Shown here one piece after another: positions 21,567-35,395 of a stretch of 64,000 nt of DNA. The notes under the pieces are model-generated. The model made no database searches and had not been told where the DNA came from. It saw nothing but the letters and a program-made list of their open reading frames with translations. Origin of the DNA: Margaritifera margaritifera (Eukaryota > Mollusca > Bivalvia > Unionida > Margaritiferidae); NCBI GenBank assembly GCA_029931535.1, contig JAQPZY010001490.1, forward strand, positions 1,092,501-1,156,500, given 5' to 3'. Positions within the stretch are counted from its first letter, which is position 1. Every line of letters begins with the position of its first letter. A program made the position numbers and the translations under genes.

Positions 21567-22918
21567 ACGTGTGTGTATTTATTTATTAATTTATTTATTT
21601 ATGAGGACATAAATTTCGTCATTTATGTCGTTAGTCAAATATAGAATTTATCGTTCTGTGGGACTGGTCTCACATGTAACTAAGACATGTTTGCTTTGTT
21701 AGGTCACATGTTACGGTTTTTCTTTTTGTTCACGAATTCCTGTCCAAAGAGAAGTACCAAAGACAGTTTACAATAACACATATTCTAATTCAATACCTAA
21801 ATCTAATGTACAAATTTGTTATGAAGAATCAATGCCTAGTCATATGGAATTCTAATACTATTTTATAAAAATCAAATTTAAATTGCTTGTGCAACTAAGT
21901 ACTACTAATACTACTCGAAAGCAGTTAGGCAGATTTTGAGTTGTAAGTCCATCTGTCTTTATTATACTCTTGACCACTATATAAATGACACAAAACATCA
22001 CTAGATAATAGAGACAATGCGAGTCTTGAATAGTGAAATTGTTATCTGAAATCTAACAATTGACGTTTATTAAAACTATTTTTGTTGTGCTGGTCAACAT
22101 TTAAGGCGAATATAGAAATCTAATTTTATTTTCTGAAATGTAGATTTAATGTAGACCAGGTACGTTTGAGATTTTTCCTGTATACGAGTAGGAAAAGAAA
22201 ATATTAAAAAACAGCGTTGTTAGACCACATTAGAGACACAAAAATATTATTAAGTATGAGTCTGTTTTTAGACCACTCATTTGTATTTTATCATCATCTA
22301 ATATAGGGTACGATGATAATTCAGCACAGCATAATATGATGATATAAACAGAGTTGACACACAGTGGTGTTTTCTTCATTTTTTATTGTTTGGTTCCTTT
22401 ATTAGATAATATGTTCCCTGAACACCAGACGTTAAATGCAGGCTTTTATAGCTACACAAGTGTATTTTGCAAGATGAAAACCGCATTATTTTTATTGGCT
22501 CTGCAATATAAAATACAAGGAATAATTTGAGACAAAAGTTATTTGACTCAGATTCCGCCATTTATTCCTAATTGATAGTATCCACTGTTAAATTTGTGTC
22601 TATCTTTGATTTCATTGCAATTCCATTGAATATTGCTATATACAGGTCAGTAATATTATTATGACCCATGTTTATAAGCACATACGCTTTCATGTCAGCA
22701 AGGGTAGTGTTACATTCTTGGACACGTGAATACCTAACGTTTATGTGGGTTAAAATATCTTACTAAATAGTTTTTCGGCACACCAAATGACATATACTTG
22801 AATGCGTGCAATGCCCAACATATTCTGTTACTATACTACACAGAAATGATTAGTGCAGATTTGCAGTATGACGACTATAGACATATAAGTAGCATAGATG
22901 TGAGAGTTTGGAAACAAA

Positions 22919-23066
22919 TCAGTTTAAAAATTGTTTAATCATCCTCGTACCCTTGTAAGAGACCGTTCTGAAACTTTCAGTTTAAAAACGGTTTAAAACA
23001 ACATAGTTCTCCTATTCGAGAACGCTTTGTAACAGTCAGTTTAAAAACGCTGTAAACAAAAAAAAA
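22919..23066 (+). repeat. About 60-bp tandem repeat, 2.4 diverged copies
   Basis: The word cagtttaaaaa(cg)(gc)tttaaa recurs at 22919, 22978 and 23036, followed by gta/gag...ccgttctgaaac-like text. Divergence between copies is high. Confidence 0.55.
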
Positions 23067-23199
23067 AACAACGATCATACTTGTAAATATTTGGGAGTTA
23101 ATGAGGGTATTCCAGAGTAGGAAATCTTGTTTCAAAGACACAATGACCACACCTTAATCTTTTGTTTGAACATTTGGTAGAGAGCAAAATAATTTCATA

Positions 23200-23700
23200 T
23201 ATTTTATCAAAATAAATAATAGCACAACGCTGTATTGTGATAGACAGTTTTCAGAAATCTAATAGAAGTATATTTAATGAGTTTAACGTAAAAGCAACAT
23301 TCTCAGTATCAAGAGATAATATATATTTGTTTTCAAGTTTGGATGGAATAAAAGTGTGGTGAAACGGAGTTGTGTTACAAAATAACATAGACTTGATTTC
23401 AAGCACAAAAAGAACGTCATGTAATCTTTTGGAAAGGATGAACACTTACAGATCACATTTAACGTTAATGACATAGAGATAAGCATAATCAATTAACAGA
23501 GCAAGATTTTTAAGACAATCGGTATGAAGATGGAATAAATTGCATAGTTGGTGTGAGTAAATGAAAAAAATATTTTATTCGGCTAAATTTACAGAACAGC
23601 GCAAAGATTTCGTAAACTTTTAAAGGTCAATTTACAACGATTCAGCAAAGACCGAAATACACCGCATGGAAAGGAAAGTTCGAATTTAAAAAACAGCTCA
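23200..23700. repeat. Segment with an inverted copy at 34.65-34.95 kb
   Basis: The reverse complement of about 23290-23580 aligns with 34700-34940: cttatctctatgtcattaacg against cttatttcaatgctattatcg, followed by gttaaat...atctgtaa in both. Both carry a short open frame with similar text (MLISMSLTLNVICK and MLISMLLSLNLICK). The frames are AT-rich and I do not call them genes; dispersed repeat is the safer reading. Confidence 0.5.
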
Positions 23701-25329
23701 TGGCGACACAGTATATGAAGTAGGAGCTTTTGAATCAACCGTGGTCAGTAATAATTCTTAAGGTTTGGAAGGATTAGATGAACGTTGCAAATTGCTAAAA
23801 ATAACTTCCAATTCTCAATGGATGTCCGGTTGTCTTGTTGCTAACATTTAAAGAAGAGTTTTCAAGCGTAACATATTACCTGGATGTTTTATACCGTTTT
23901 AAATGACTGAAAGAATAGTATTTAAGACATATAAACTACGATCCTGAAAGTTCAATTCCTTAAACAAATATAATTCTGTGAAAACGAATTAAACACGATA
24001 AAAATAAAATAAAATACGACACATTAAAAGAAACGTTAACTGAACAATCAGCCTACATAGGCAAGATAGAAAAATGATTATATAATGAAAGGTCTATGTC
24101 AGTCACATGCATTACCAGTAGCAGGTATAGACTGTTGACAGGCAATTATATGAAAAATACAAGCATATCTACAAAGAGATTTTGTGAGTGATTGGTGTTT
24201 TCTCACAATACGCTTGGGCTGAGAGATTAAAAAAGTCATAGGGAGATGACGTACACGGCGCTTTCAAAGAAATCCTCCAAGAAAGAATACCCCAAAAGAC
24301 ACAGTTTCATGAAGATCAAGAGTTTTGTCAACAACAAAAAATTAGGATTGGCTGCAAAAGGGCAACGTTTAGTACATTTCACCTTATTTTCTCATGTTCT
24401 TATTCAAAAATAAGAATGTATACAGATAAGAATTGAAAGACCTTAGTGCCTACACATAACGCTATCGTGGGTTGTTTCTTTCAAATTGCTGCACTGTTGA
24501 AAACAAATGAAATTTTAGTCGTTTTTGAGCTAACCATTTTATTTGGGATTATCAGCAGTATCTTATGCATTATTTATCCTGGACTAGCAGATATAGCACT
24601 CCGAATACTGGTATCAGATGCTGAGGCAATACCCGCACTGTCATAGTCATTAATTAAGTTCAGTCATTTCCTACAGCCACTGAATACATAGTACTTGCAT
24701 TTATATCAGACCATCAGTTGATATCACCTTCACTGACCTAAATATTCTGCATGACAACGTCAGTAATTGTTCTTTAATTCTGTATGAATAGCTTGCTTAG
24801 AAGTCTTTCAAAACATGAGACAAGTTTTATCAAAAAGAACCTTGCCGCATGGTTAGAGTGTCATCAAGCCTGTTAATGACTTAGAGGACTTACCAAATAG
24901 TCGGCAAAAAGAGAACAAGCTTGCAAATGATATAGACAGTTATCTTTCTGTGCACCTTTTATTATGCATTGCAGATGTGCACGTATGCCCTTTTAAATTT
25001 TTCCTGTGCTAAATTGTGCAAATGCATTGCCTGTATCATTTTGTTTTGGAGAATTCATTTATTCATTGTTGTATTTTGATCCAACTTGCCTGCTAAGTGT
25101 TCTGAGGAAATTTATTGTTATACATCGAGCAATAGAAAAGATATTTTTAAAAATCTCAAATTGAGGAGCAAGAACACAGCAGAGAAACACTTGGTTAATC
25201 CCAATTGGTAATATGTAATACTGTCTCCATCGTGTAGAAATATAAAGTTCCGAAAAGAAATTAGAGCGTATATCACCAAGACAAGTTCAAGATTTTTGGT
25301 TTCCATTTCATTTTCCAAATTGTACTTTT

Positions 25330-25456
25330 CATGTGTTTATAGATTTTTCTCTCCAATTCATTCGTTTTTGTTTTTAATTTTGTTATTTGTTTTTTCTGTG
25401 TTTTTTATAACCTGAGTTGAGCGGAAACTCTTTCAAGCAATAAATATTATTATTAA
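25330..25456 (+). mobile_element. LINE-like 3' end
   Basis: The text taacctgagttgagcggaaa, then ctctttcaagcaataaatat and a run of ATT units, is the typical end of CR1/L2-type LINE copies: a short conserved hairpin-prone stretch, an AATAAA hexamer and an ATT microsatellite tail. No reverse transcriptase was seen upstream, as expected of 5'-truncated copies. Confidence 0.45.
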
Positions 25457-25699
25457 ATTAATGAATGCAGGTACTATAAGCTGTATTTACAGTTTTTATA
25501 CATTATTGAACAAAGTTAAAATGTACAAGATATTCACGTCACTAAGAATACCAGGGACCTTTTTATAATGCAAATAATAAGTATGTAAGTAAATTACAAG
25601 TCATACCGATTATTCAGCGTTTTTGCAAAATTACTATGCCATTGGTAACCAACAAGTTTTGTATTTGTGTGGTATAGAGATAGATGTGTGCGGTCATCT

Positions 25700-26440
25700 G
25701 GTAGAATAATTGAAGTATGAACATTTGAAACAAAATTTAATCAAAGTTCGTGAAGCGCAAGATATGACTCAGTGATATGCTGTGACCAGGGTGTAATATT
25801 CATCAAGACGCATCCTGTCACCAAGTTTCATGATTGCAGGTATAACAGTATTTATACAGAATTAAAATCATACGTGGTAGTGAGATAAAAGCAAAAACGT
25901 AACATAACCCAGTAAAATGTCAAACGTAGATCACAGTGACCTTTTGTGGTACCAATGGAGATGGATACAATCATCAAGTTTGATGATTCTCATATTAACA
26001 GTGCTTGCGATTGAACTCAAGTCGGTGAAGTGTGAAATATTGGTCACAGTGAACTACTTTTGTGATGATATATTCATCAGCATTCATCCCCTCGCCACCT
26101 TTCAAGATTTATAGCATAACATTATTCATACAGGGTGGAAAAAAAACTATTTGGTCATGAGCTTAGTGCCAAAACGTAACCAAAGCCAATACAATACGAA
26201 ATGAAGCTCACGGTGGTCTATTGTTTTAAGGGTATTGTACCAATATAAATACATACAATCATCTAGTTTGATGATTCTAACAAGAAGAGAGTTTGAGGAA
26301 TAAACTTAAAACAAAATTTAACCAAAGTTGATTATGCTTGATATATGGATCACAATTACAAAACCTTGTGACGTGGGTGTAGTACTATGCAAGACGTATC
26401 CCTTCACCAGTTCATCAATCTATGTATAGTACATATAACA
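25700..26440 (+). repeat. Dispersed repeat, two tandem diverged copies
   Basis: Words repeat with a spacing of about 330-550 bp: aacaaaatttaatcaaagtt and aacaaaatttaaccaaagtt (25730, 26310); acaatcatcaagtttgatga and acaatcatctagtttgatga (25965, 26245); aaaacgtaacataacccagt and aaaacgtaaccaaagccaat (25890, 26170). The style (gtgacctt, aagtttgatgattct) is like the non-coding repeats common in marine invertebrate genomes. Confidence 0.6.
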
Positions 26441-26740
26441 ACTTTCGTTGAAGGGTCACTCAACCAGATCACTTATTCTGCTTTATTGCAATTGTTGCAA
26501 TTGTATACAGTTTCAACGCATATTGTAATGACTACATTATTTCGATGAATGTCCGATTAGATCACCGATCGATACATATGGCATGGTCAGCAGATGCTGA
26601 CATCTAATTAAAAATAATATTATAACAGAAAGGCCATAGTAGTTTGCATTTCACAACATTTATTACAAAATTGGTCGTAATTCCATGCAATAACAACGCA
26701 TTTATGAAAATAAAATCCATTTTATTACAATAGGAGTTGG
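26440..26740 (+). repeat. Single outlier of the palindrome-array family of 54.7-56.3 kb
   Basis: Text such as agatcacttattctgcttta, ggtcagcagatgctgacatc and ttattacaataggagttgga matches 54850-55100 in the same order, although it lies before the unit tail here and after it in the B/C junction. Confidence 0.55.
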
Positions 26741-28143
26741 ATGCATAAAAAATATCTTTAATAAAACTCATGCGTTGCAGCTGAATTAAATTTCCCCTGA
26801 CGTCTTTATGAATAACTGTTGACCAGAACATATATATTGATGGTTGAAAGTTCTGGAAACTAATCAATATAAATGGATAACAACAGGTTGAAATTGCTTT
26901 TAATAGCTTTATCAATAGTAAAAAATGAGTTATTATTGCATGATGTGTCGCGATTGTTGCATGTAATTAGAATCCATTTTGAAATAAAACTAACCAGTTG
27001 AGAGTGGTCTACATTGACCTTGATACTCAAATGTAGCTATTGAATGGCCACTACGTGTGAGCCTACTGTCAGCTTCCTTGTACATTGTTTACTGAAATGA
27101 TGAGAAACAGTACAATTGACTCCTTTTCACTATTTTTTACGTATTGATTTTTGAACCATGAGTGCCCCATCCCCTCCGACCCACACCCCAACAAAAAAGA
27201 CACTCAGACTCTATGAATGAACATCAAGTTGGTTATTTTATCTTTATTTCCGATATTATTTCAAGACTGAAGTTCCAAATAATAACCATATCACATAAAA
27301 TAATGTGACTGCTACTCAGTTCTGTAACGAACTAAAGTTGTGTATGGCTTCAGCCAACTGAAAGTGACAGGGCAAGGTTTATTGCCTTTTTGACATAGGA
27401 GTAAGTGTGCTATGTTACATTTTATATTGAACATAATTTTGATGAAATAATTCATAAACTTTATGAAAAATGTATTACCTCAGTCTCATCTATTCAGTAC
27501 AGATACAACCTATTCTGCTTTGTTGCATGATGCGCTTTGAAAACTAAAAAGGAAACAAACAAACAAGCAAACAGAAAACCAAACAAAAAAGACAAGAAAA
27601 TTAAACGAAATCGCTAATAGAATTTAAGGAAAAAATATTTTCATCATGTCTTATTGCAACAGACACAACTATGCAATACCTACCTGTAATACTTTCAGAT
27701 TTCATTGGTTACCAGCATTTGTGACTGTATTATGTTCATTACCTTGAGGTTCTATGTTAGTTTGTATATTTTCATGTAGTACTCGTATTTAGAATCGATC
27801 GTAACAGCGACTCCCTTTTTCAAACTTGAAATTGACGAATCTATAAAATAGGTGCGTTTTAAAGCTGTGTGACTTAGATACCACAAGTGCATCCATGGAA
27901 TAAACCAAAGTGTTTATTCATTTGCTTATCTAATTAATATCCTTGTTATCTGTCTATCTATCCCTGTATGCCACATTTATCTGTTCGTCCAAATTTGTAC
28001 ATACATATGGTTTGATCATCAATTATTTATTGATATATTAATGGCGAATGCATGAAATTTGACGTTCTGTAAGACTCGTGTTTTTGTTCCGAACTGCTTG
28101 ATTGTGTCCTCCGTCAACATTTGATATAATATTTGATTTTAAT

Positions 28144-28144
<1 letters not shown>

Positions 28145-28198
<54 letters not shown>
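28145..28198. repeat. (AT)n microsatellite
   Basis: A pure AT tract. The flanking text (tagataccacaagtgcatcc at 27878 and 28458) is itself duplicated about 580 bp apart. Confidence 0.95.
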
Positions 28199-28199
<1 letters not shown>

Positions 28200-28544
28200 A
28201 CACAAACATTTATAACGGCGCAAATTCAAAACGATTTCCCAATGTTTCGATCTAAACAAGCTCTTCGTCAGGGAAATACACAACTTTAATATACAAAGTA
28301 AACACTAAACACGAAATCTAAGAACAATTCTGAACTCCTACATGTGAGAATCACTAAGGGGAATTAATTACAACAAGAGGTACAAAAATAAAAGTTGTGT
28401 AACAATAATAAACTGGCGGGTTATTGTGTCTATCACATAGAGAACTAACATGTTTAGATACCACAAGTGCATCCATGGAATAAAGCATGTATTTATTCAT
28501 TTGCTTATCTAATCATAGATCTATCCATGTATGCCACATGTCTT

Positions 28545-28647
<103 letters not shown>

Positions 28648-29149
28648 AAATACTGTCACTTGTCAACCTCTCATGGTTGATTGAAACATTAGCAAATTAG
28701 AGCAACAAGCTTGCTGGGACAATTCTCATTGCGCTCCCGGTATATACTGTATTTTCTCTTCCTGATCTGGACAATGTGGCCTTTCATAATCTTTAGTTTG
28801 AATCTTTAATATTTACGTACTGGTTTAATATCTTTTTGAAATTATTCAGGCGGAGCAAGTCGGTATAAATTCGTTCTATTAGTTTACTATACTGATAGGC
28901 AAGAAAAAGTCAGTGACTGTATCTCATGAAGAACGTATATGCGTATGATACTCCATATTTGTCATAACTCATTTCAGGCACTAAATTCATATGTTCTAAG
29001 TGAGCAGTGGTGCAGGAAAATGTATTTCATAACAATATACACTTTATGTAACGGGTATTTCAAATGCAGCGACGAATTTAGAGTGAGTAAGAGATTGGGG
29101 CTACACTCACCCCTTATTCTAGTCAAAATAGGACACTTTTAACTGAAAA

Positions 29150-31515
29150 ACAGGGACATGTTGTCATTTTGAGCAGATTGAACCGCCCCTTCTCAAATCG
29201 AACCCCTGTAGATAAATACCATGGATCAGCCCATGAAATTAGGTTTTTTAGTACATTTGCACCTTGATTTAATACAACTTTATTATACATTGTTACGACT
29301 CTAGGTCTTAAAAAATATGTAACAGAAAGAAAGTGAAACCAACAATGTAAGTAATATCAACAAGCAATTTATTTCCCTATAACACAAAGTGAAATTCAAG
29401 AGATACTTACAATAATGTGGATCAAATTCCAAATATTCCTAAATGTCCTAATCACAGTCCAAAAATATAGAATATTCCGAATGAGTTCCAATAGTCTTGA
29501 ATGTCCTGATATAACACAATGATACAATCCAGAATGTCTTTGAATGAGTTCACAAAAATCCAAAGTAATGTATTAATTCAAAAGTCAATTATCATTTTAG
29601 TAATTCCATGAATATATTAAATAAATAATTCCTCTCGAATTATATCTGATTTCAACGGTACAATGTAAAATCTGATCTCAATTGGATTCCCACAGACTGA
29701 TCTAAAATAGGAATGAATTATATGTTTACCAAATCCCTATTTATACACATTTGCACCTGACCTATATCAACAGGATATGAAGCAATAAAATGAGAAAAAA
29801 ATATTCTAACTGTCAACAAGACCGGACTTGAACTCAAATACTTGTGAACATTCTATTTACAAGTGACCAGAATCTAAAATGCAACTTACCTTCATGGACA
29901 AGATTTAAACACACATCATAGATTAAATATACATAACAAAATACATATCCACCTCACATCCCTTTTTTATCCTCTTCCAACATTATTTTATCTCAACAAA
30001 AATGCGTAATGTCGCTATATCCAAGAGCTTATCTTTTTCCTGTGTTTACAGTCTACGATGATTATCTGATTTTATTAGAAAGATGAGTACTCAAAATATG
30101 TAAATGTAAGCAAATCTGTCCTAATCAGCGCCTTTGGGAAGCAAGAAAAATGGCATCCAGAGGCAACTGACTGCTTGATCCATGAGTTTGATGTAAGGGA
30201 TCATAAAAATATGTCTCCTCAAGACAGACGATTGCTTAATAGAGGTAAGCCCAGAACACCTGAGATTAGCTAACTGTACAGGTAAAACAATATGTTTGCC
30301 TAAATCTAAACGTTTCTCGGCCTAAACGCGATACTCGTCACGGTTATGGTTTAGACCAAATGCCAAGCGCCCTATCCAAATCCTAACTTTTGTCTTTGGG
30401 AGGCTAATTTTCTGCACAATGGCATTTTGGGGATGTACCGCCCAGTTGGGTCTCTTTTCCGAACTAATAATACATCAATATGTGTAATTTCCTTCCAATA
30501 AAAGGGTATATGATTTGGACTAGAGATCTCACAATATTTTCCTTTTCCTTTAACATTTTTACTGCGTTAATTTTACTATGCACTATATAGCAAAAATTAT
30601 GCGGAAGTAGTCATACATACATACATACATACATACATACAAGCAGATATACATATATACATAATTTTGTCATTACCTCAAATTAAATACTTGAATAGCA
30701 CTATAATTAATCAACTAGCGTGTAAATACTTTAATTGTGATTTTAGTTAACTTTATGTAGTGATCTAATTTTAAAACCTAGAAGCAACAAGCTCGGTGCT
30801 CAATGGCATGACTATAGCAATTCAGACAACCTTCTATGCTAACAAACAATAAGGTCAATCTGAATCTGCAGCAGAGAATAAAATTGAACATTCGCATATC
30901 GATGCAGGTCTACCAATTGCCTAAATACGCAATATCACTCTATCTGTGTGTGTGTTTGTGTGTATATAAAACCAATGTTTTTCTCACATATGTCTTTTTT
31001 TTCGGAATGAGATATACTTGGTGGGTATCATAATTTTCCTTTAATTTGATAATAAATGTTATTTGACTCGTTTTGATTTTTAAAAATGATAGAACCGTTT
31101 ATGAACATCACATGGTAATGTCAAACGCTTTTGATGGTGTATGTGTATGTGCAGAGCGAGTGTGCACAATTCCCCAAATCTACAATTAACAAATTGTGAT
31201 ACTTGTATTTAAGCGACCACTACATGGGAAGATACTATCTGCCTTTAAAATGAGACTTTGACTAAAATGAGCAGAAACAAAACATAGGTCGTTCCTTAGT
31301 AGTAATATGTGGCACTTGGGGTACATACGAAAATTAACATTACTCCATAGGTTACGGTTCCGAAACCGTATGGGTACGTACGGCAAATCCCATGTTAAAA
31401 ATGTCCATTGATTTAGTATTGAGGTTACATCGTTACATTGTTAGACGTGGTTGATCTCAAATGGGGCTACATTGTTATATTGTTAGAGCTGACCTCAAAA
31501 TGGGACGTTATATGC
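29150..31515. other. No gene seen; junction between unit A and the second Polinton relic
   Basis: The stretch 29280-29990 repeats motifs such as gaatgtcc and ttccaa and looks like decayed non-coding repeat. 30614-30641 is a short (CATA)n. Around 31390-31505 two short direct repeats occur (gttacattgttaga and gttatattgttaga with gacctcaaaatggg/gatctcaaatgggg). No protein-like frame was recognised. Confidence 0.5.
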
Positions 31516-31519
31516 ACAA

Positions 31520-32465
31520 CTGCCTGTTACGAACAACATTGCATGAAACAGTTCCAACAACAGAAACGTACTTGTGTATTCTTGAGTGTCTGATCCACTT
31601 GTGGACATCTTGTCCGAACAAATAACCAACAGTGTCACACGTTTGTCTAGACAAGAAAGATCTCGTTTTAGTGCTCAAATGGAGGACTTGAATCATCAGT
31701 GTGAAAATCAAAGATATGACAATGAACTCGAGGAAGTATTAAATGACGATCAGAACAAGAATAATAATAAGAAACGTGTGGATTGTATCTTTTAGACTCT
31801 GAATGTTTACAAGAAACTGGAATTCACATACCTAATTTGTATGTTGGTGACAAACGCATTCAAGAACCTTCACTGTTCAAATCGCAGGACGATTCATGGA
31901 GGACGAGAAAAGATATTTTGTGGCTCTCGTATTTTTGCTGATTTTGCCGAATGGATTTTAGACCCCACCGACGACACTTGGAACGAAGAGGCAGTTCAAC
32001 GCTATGGGAACTGTCATCGATACGCTACAGTCATGGCTCAGTTTCTCATGATACGACAGACAATTTTCATTTGAAATATTATTCAGAACAAGGCACCGAA
32101 TTTCCAACAGTGATCATGAATGTAGCAAAAGTCATTGTCATAATGGTGAGAAATGTACAATTTAAAGATTCCATAAGTTATTTGGCTCTGTCTTTGAGTA
32201 GAATGCTTAAAATGTGTGGAGTAACAGCAATGGCTAAAGACTATTTTCCACACCTTTCCAATATCGTATACGTCGTGCTCCCGCATTTGCCTGAAGTTCT
32301 CTACAACGACCCTGATGGTATGCAAACAGAACAATGAGAAGCTTTCTACGCTTGGTACCAACTTGGGACCGAAGAACTTGTACCATCCTGTTTTACCACA
32401 TCATTGTCACCGAAAACTGATGTTTCCTTTAAACCTTGTCGCCACGATGATCAAAAGCGAATCTT
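31520..32465 (+). pseudogene. Polinton DNA polymerase B fragment (copy 2), internally deleted
   Basis: Begins with nucleotide similarity to copy 1 at about 10740 (tgttacgaacaacat...atgaaaca). Signatures run in order over shifting frames: QRYDNELEEVLNDDQNK (31705), DSECLQETGIHIPNLY (about 31795), GREKIFCGSRIFADFAEWIL (about 31893-31960), FKDSISYLALSLSRMLK (about 32162) and AKDYFPHLSNI (32236). After FYAWYQLGTEE (about 32345) the text jumps to PCRHDDQKRILTGT (about 32430), which in this family lies beyond palm motif A, so the stretch present at the end of copy 1 has been deleted here. In the first exonuclease motif the Phe of DFE is Ser, and the second motif carries indels. Like copy 1, it precedes head-of-unit sequence. 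Confidence 0.8.
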
Positions 32466-32539
32466 GACAGGAACTTGAGTGAGTGCCGATTGTTTTTGTT
32501 TTGTTTTTTTTTGTAAGATGTGCACTCAACCTGAAAATT

Positions 32540-32880
32540 GAAACCTGCTTTTGTTGGCGCTCTTGCAACAAGGAAGTATTGGGTTCGTTCACCTATGAAT
32601 GATGTTTATTTCCTGTGTCCATGTTGAAAGACCTGAAATCCTTTTATGCATAGTTTATATGAACTTATTAAACACTCTTTTCCATTTAGATTATTTATGT
32701 ACCTAAGTTATCTGCAGAAATCTATCAAAGTTGTAGATGTTTGTGTACGTATACCTTAAATTTCTTCTATCTGCTCTTACCGGTTCGAGTTTTGTTCGGC
32801 TGTATATTGCAAAGCAGAATTGTAGCCAGGAAAGATATGTAAATGTGTAGTCTCCATTCGCAACATAAATCACCAACATG
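32540..32880 (+). repeat. Partial unit head without the exon
   Basis: The text gttggcgctcttgcaacaagg, then agacctgaaatccttttatg, atctgcagaaatctatcaaa and ttcggctgtatattgcaaag aligns with the conserved heads at 14490, 35660 and 59930. It decays near 32850, before the place where the signal-peptide exon should be. It is a fourth, truncated copy. Confidence 0.65.
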
Positions 32881-33815
32881 GAACAAATGGCAATTCATAT
32901 ATTAATCCTTCTTCTTTGAAATAGCGGCTATTGGAAGACATACATCAACACGTGTACCGACCCATTATGCAAGATGTAATAATACATATATTAAGAAGAC
33001 AATCAATAGCATTAAGCGTGCTAAATGGGTGTTCTGTACGTACTGAAACTTTAGTTTGTACACCTCGGTCAGCCTGCGTGACATATCCCGTTGACTGAAA
33101 CTCCTCGATGTTTATAAATCTTATTGCTGGCGACATATACTGGTTGTGAATATATCTAATATGACGTCTGTATTATATCAAGATCCTGAAGTGGGAAATC
33201 ATCGTGAAAGTGAAATACTTGCTTTGATCCGTTTCACTATTTTATGTTTTATCCAGATGAGTCTTTTATCAAATGTCAGCAATATGTCCTCTGAACAAAC
33301 ACTCTGTTAGATAGACATAGTAAGTGTAATTTCAACAGAAACGTGATCACAAAAGAATATGGAAATAATATCAGTTTAAGCCTTCGACTCGATGCATACA
33401 TATCTCAAAAATGGATAAAGCCTACCAGAGACTAAAACATTATGATGACATTCATTGTTTTGTTCTCTTGTCATTTTCTTTTGTTTTCTCTTCTTAGGAT
33501 ACTGACATACATAGCAGCTAGAAATATCTTCATTTACATTGTGCTAAAACAAAAGTTGTTTTTATCCCCGTCATCGTAAGATTTAGAAGTAGACACTAGG
33601 TTGACGCGCACATAAAAGTATGTTATGAATTGATGATATTATGAACGGATGAATGATGTCAGCAGCAAAGTGCTAAAAATATGTTAACAAAACTCTGTTT
33701 TAGACTGTCACTTAGTAGACAAGAAGTTGTTTGTCTTTGTATTCATCGAACTTACTTTAATGAATAATTTTAATTTAGATCCTAAATTTGTCTATATCAT
33801 AATAATGTATGTAAG

Positions 33816-33887
<72 letters not shown>

Positions 33888-34650
33888 TACCTTTTGTTTT
33901 GTTTTTAAAGTTCGGGTTAACGCTCCGTTAATAACAGCTGTGTGGATCAAAAGATTTTGTTTTATTCCATTAGGATAGAGAGGAAGGGAAATGTTTTAAG
34001 ATTGAATGCCTACCGAACAACCCAAGAGTTAAAATAAAAAACATATATCACTTTAAGACTGTATCTGTATCAATTGTTGCTTTTATTATATGCTTCTGTG
34101 ACAGCAATGTCTGCCTGGCACTGGTCATCCATGTGACTAACGTAGACAAGAAGGTGGGGACATATTATTCTCGCCTGCTTGTATAAAGTGCAGGTAGATT
34201 GTAGATTTAATCCTTTCTTTTCAATAGAGTGCATTTTATTTTCTCTTTGTCGAGTTTAATTTATTCTCACGATTGATTCATGGTTGTATAAGCAAGCAAA
34301 CCTTTCAGGATCATGGTAAACAAGTCCTAATTACTACTCCTTGTCAATTATTTTCATAATATATCTCATGCTTCACAAAATGTATTTAGGTGTTATCAAC
34401 AACCCGGACGATCGTCTAAAACAGTTTCTTTATTTTCGACAAATTGAAACTTGTTTATTTATTTATTTATTTATTTTTAATTTTTAAAACATTTTGTTCT
34501 TCTCAAATGTATAAATTATTTCAAATTTACGTTACATATTGCCATTCCTGTGATATATTTTAAAACAGCAGCCTCATACACTAAGTTGGTATATTCTGTT
34601 TTAATTCGAACTTTGTTTAAGATAAATTCTATATCTGTTTTTTCTCAAAT
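32880..34650. other. No gene seen; includes an (AT)n tract at 33819-33889
   Basis: Only short AT-rich frames; no motif recognised. Contains a pure AT microsatellite and a short (TTTA)n at about 34453-34476. Confidence 0.5.
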
Positions 34651-34950
34651 AGATGAAGATTCATCTTCTAAAATTTACACGACCTTTAAAGTGTACTGTG
34701 CATTGTTCCGTACATAGCAATTTTTTTATATTTACCCACAAATACGTAAATTATTCCTTCCTTGTACTGCACTGGTTAAACCATCTTGCATTCAGAGTTG
34801 GTATGCTTATTTCAATGCTATTATCGTTAAATCTAATCTGTAAATCTTCATCTTTTCTGAAACATCGGATATATTTTTATGTTTCATGTCAACAGATTAA
34901 CAATTGTATTTTCTTATGTACCATTTTTCAACTTAATTAGCTTTGAACAC
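34650..34950. repeat. Inverted copy of the 23.2-23.7 kb segment
   Basis: Aligns with the reverse complement of unit A sequence as described for 23200-23700. The stretch 34950-35330 shows nothing recognisable. Confidence 0.5.
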
Positions 34951-35330
34951 GAATTTATCCCATCACATCTTGTAAACATACAGGCATTATCTCTAGATAC
35001 CGACATCGTTAAAACCAATGAACTATTTATCAAAACTCTCAGAAACTATTGGATTTAATTGTGTGTAGATTTGTGTCATTATTTATTATGTATACCAATT
35101 TCAAATTATCATTTTGTGATCGTTCATTGTGTTCATATTCAGACTGGTTCATTACTATTTAATTTGTGAACTAATACCCTCGAGTCTGACTGGTTCAGTA
35201 CTTTTAGAGTAGCTGGTATATTGAAAGTATTGGAATTTGAATTTCCGGCAATTTTTCGATGACTTTATTTATATTTATTTATTTACGCCTGAGCGATCAC
35301 CACGCGAAAAGAGATATATACTGTCTGAGG

Positions 35331-35332
<2 letters not shown>

Positions 35333-35394
<62 letters not shown>
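35333..35394. repeat. (GT)n microsatellite
   Basis: About 31 TG dinucleotides without interruption. Confidence 0.97.

Positions 35395-35395
<1 letters not shown>

Noticed and set aside
24446..24646. 66-codon hydrophobic frame (begins at GTG)
   Set aside because: No ATG, no convincing splice sites, no counterpart in unit B; Ile/Leu-rich text is expected from AT-rich DNA.
29170..29220. tRNA-derived SINE suggested by a B-box-like ggggttcgatttg on the minus strand
   Set aside because: No A box at the right distance and no tRNA-like fold could be drawn.
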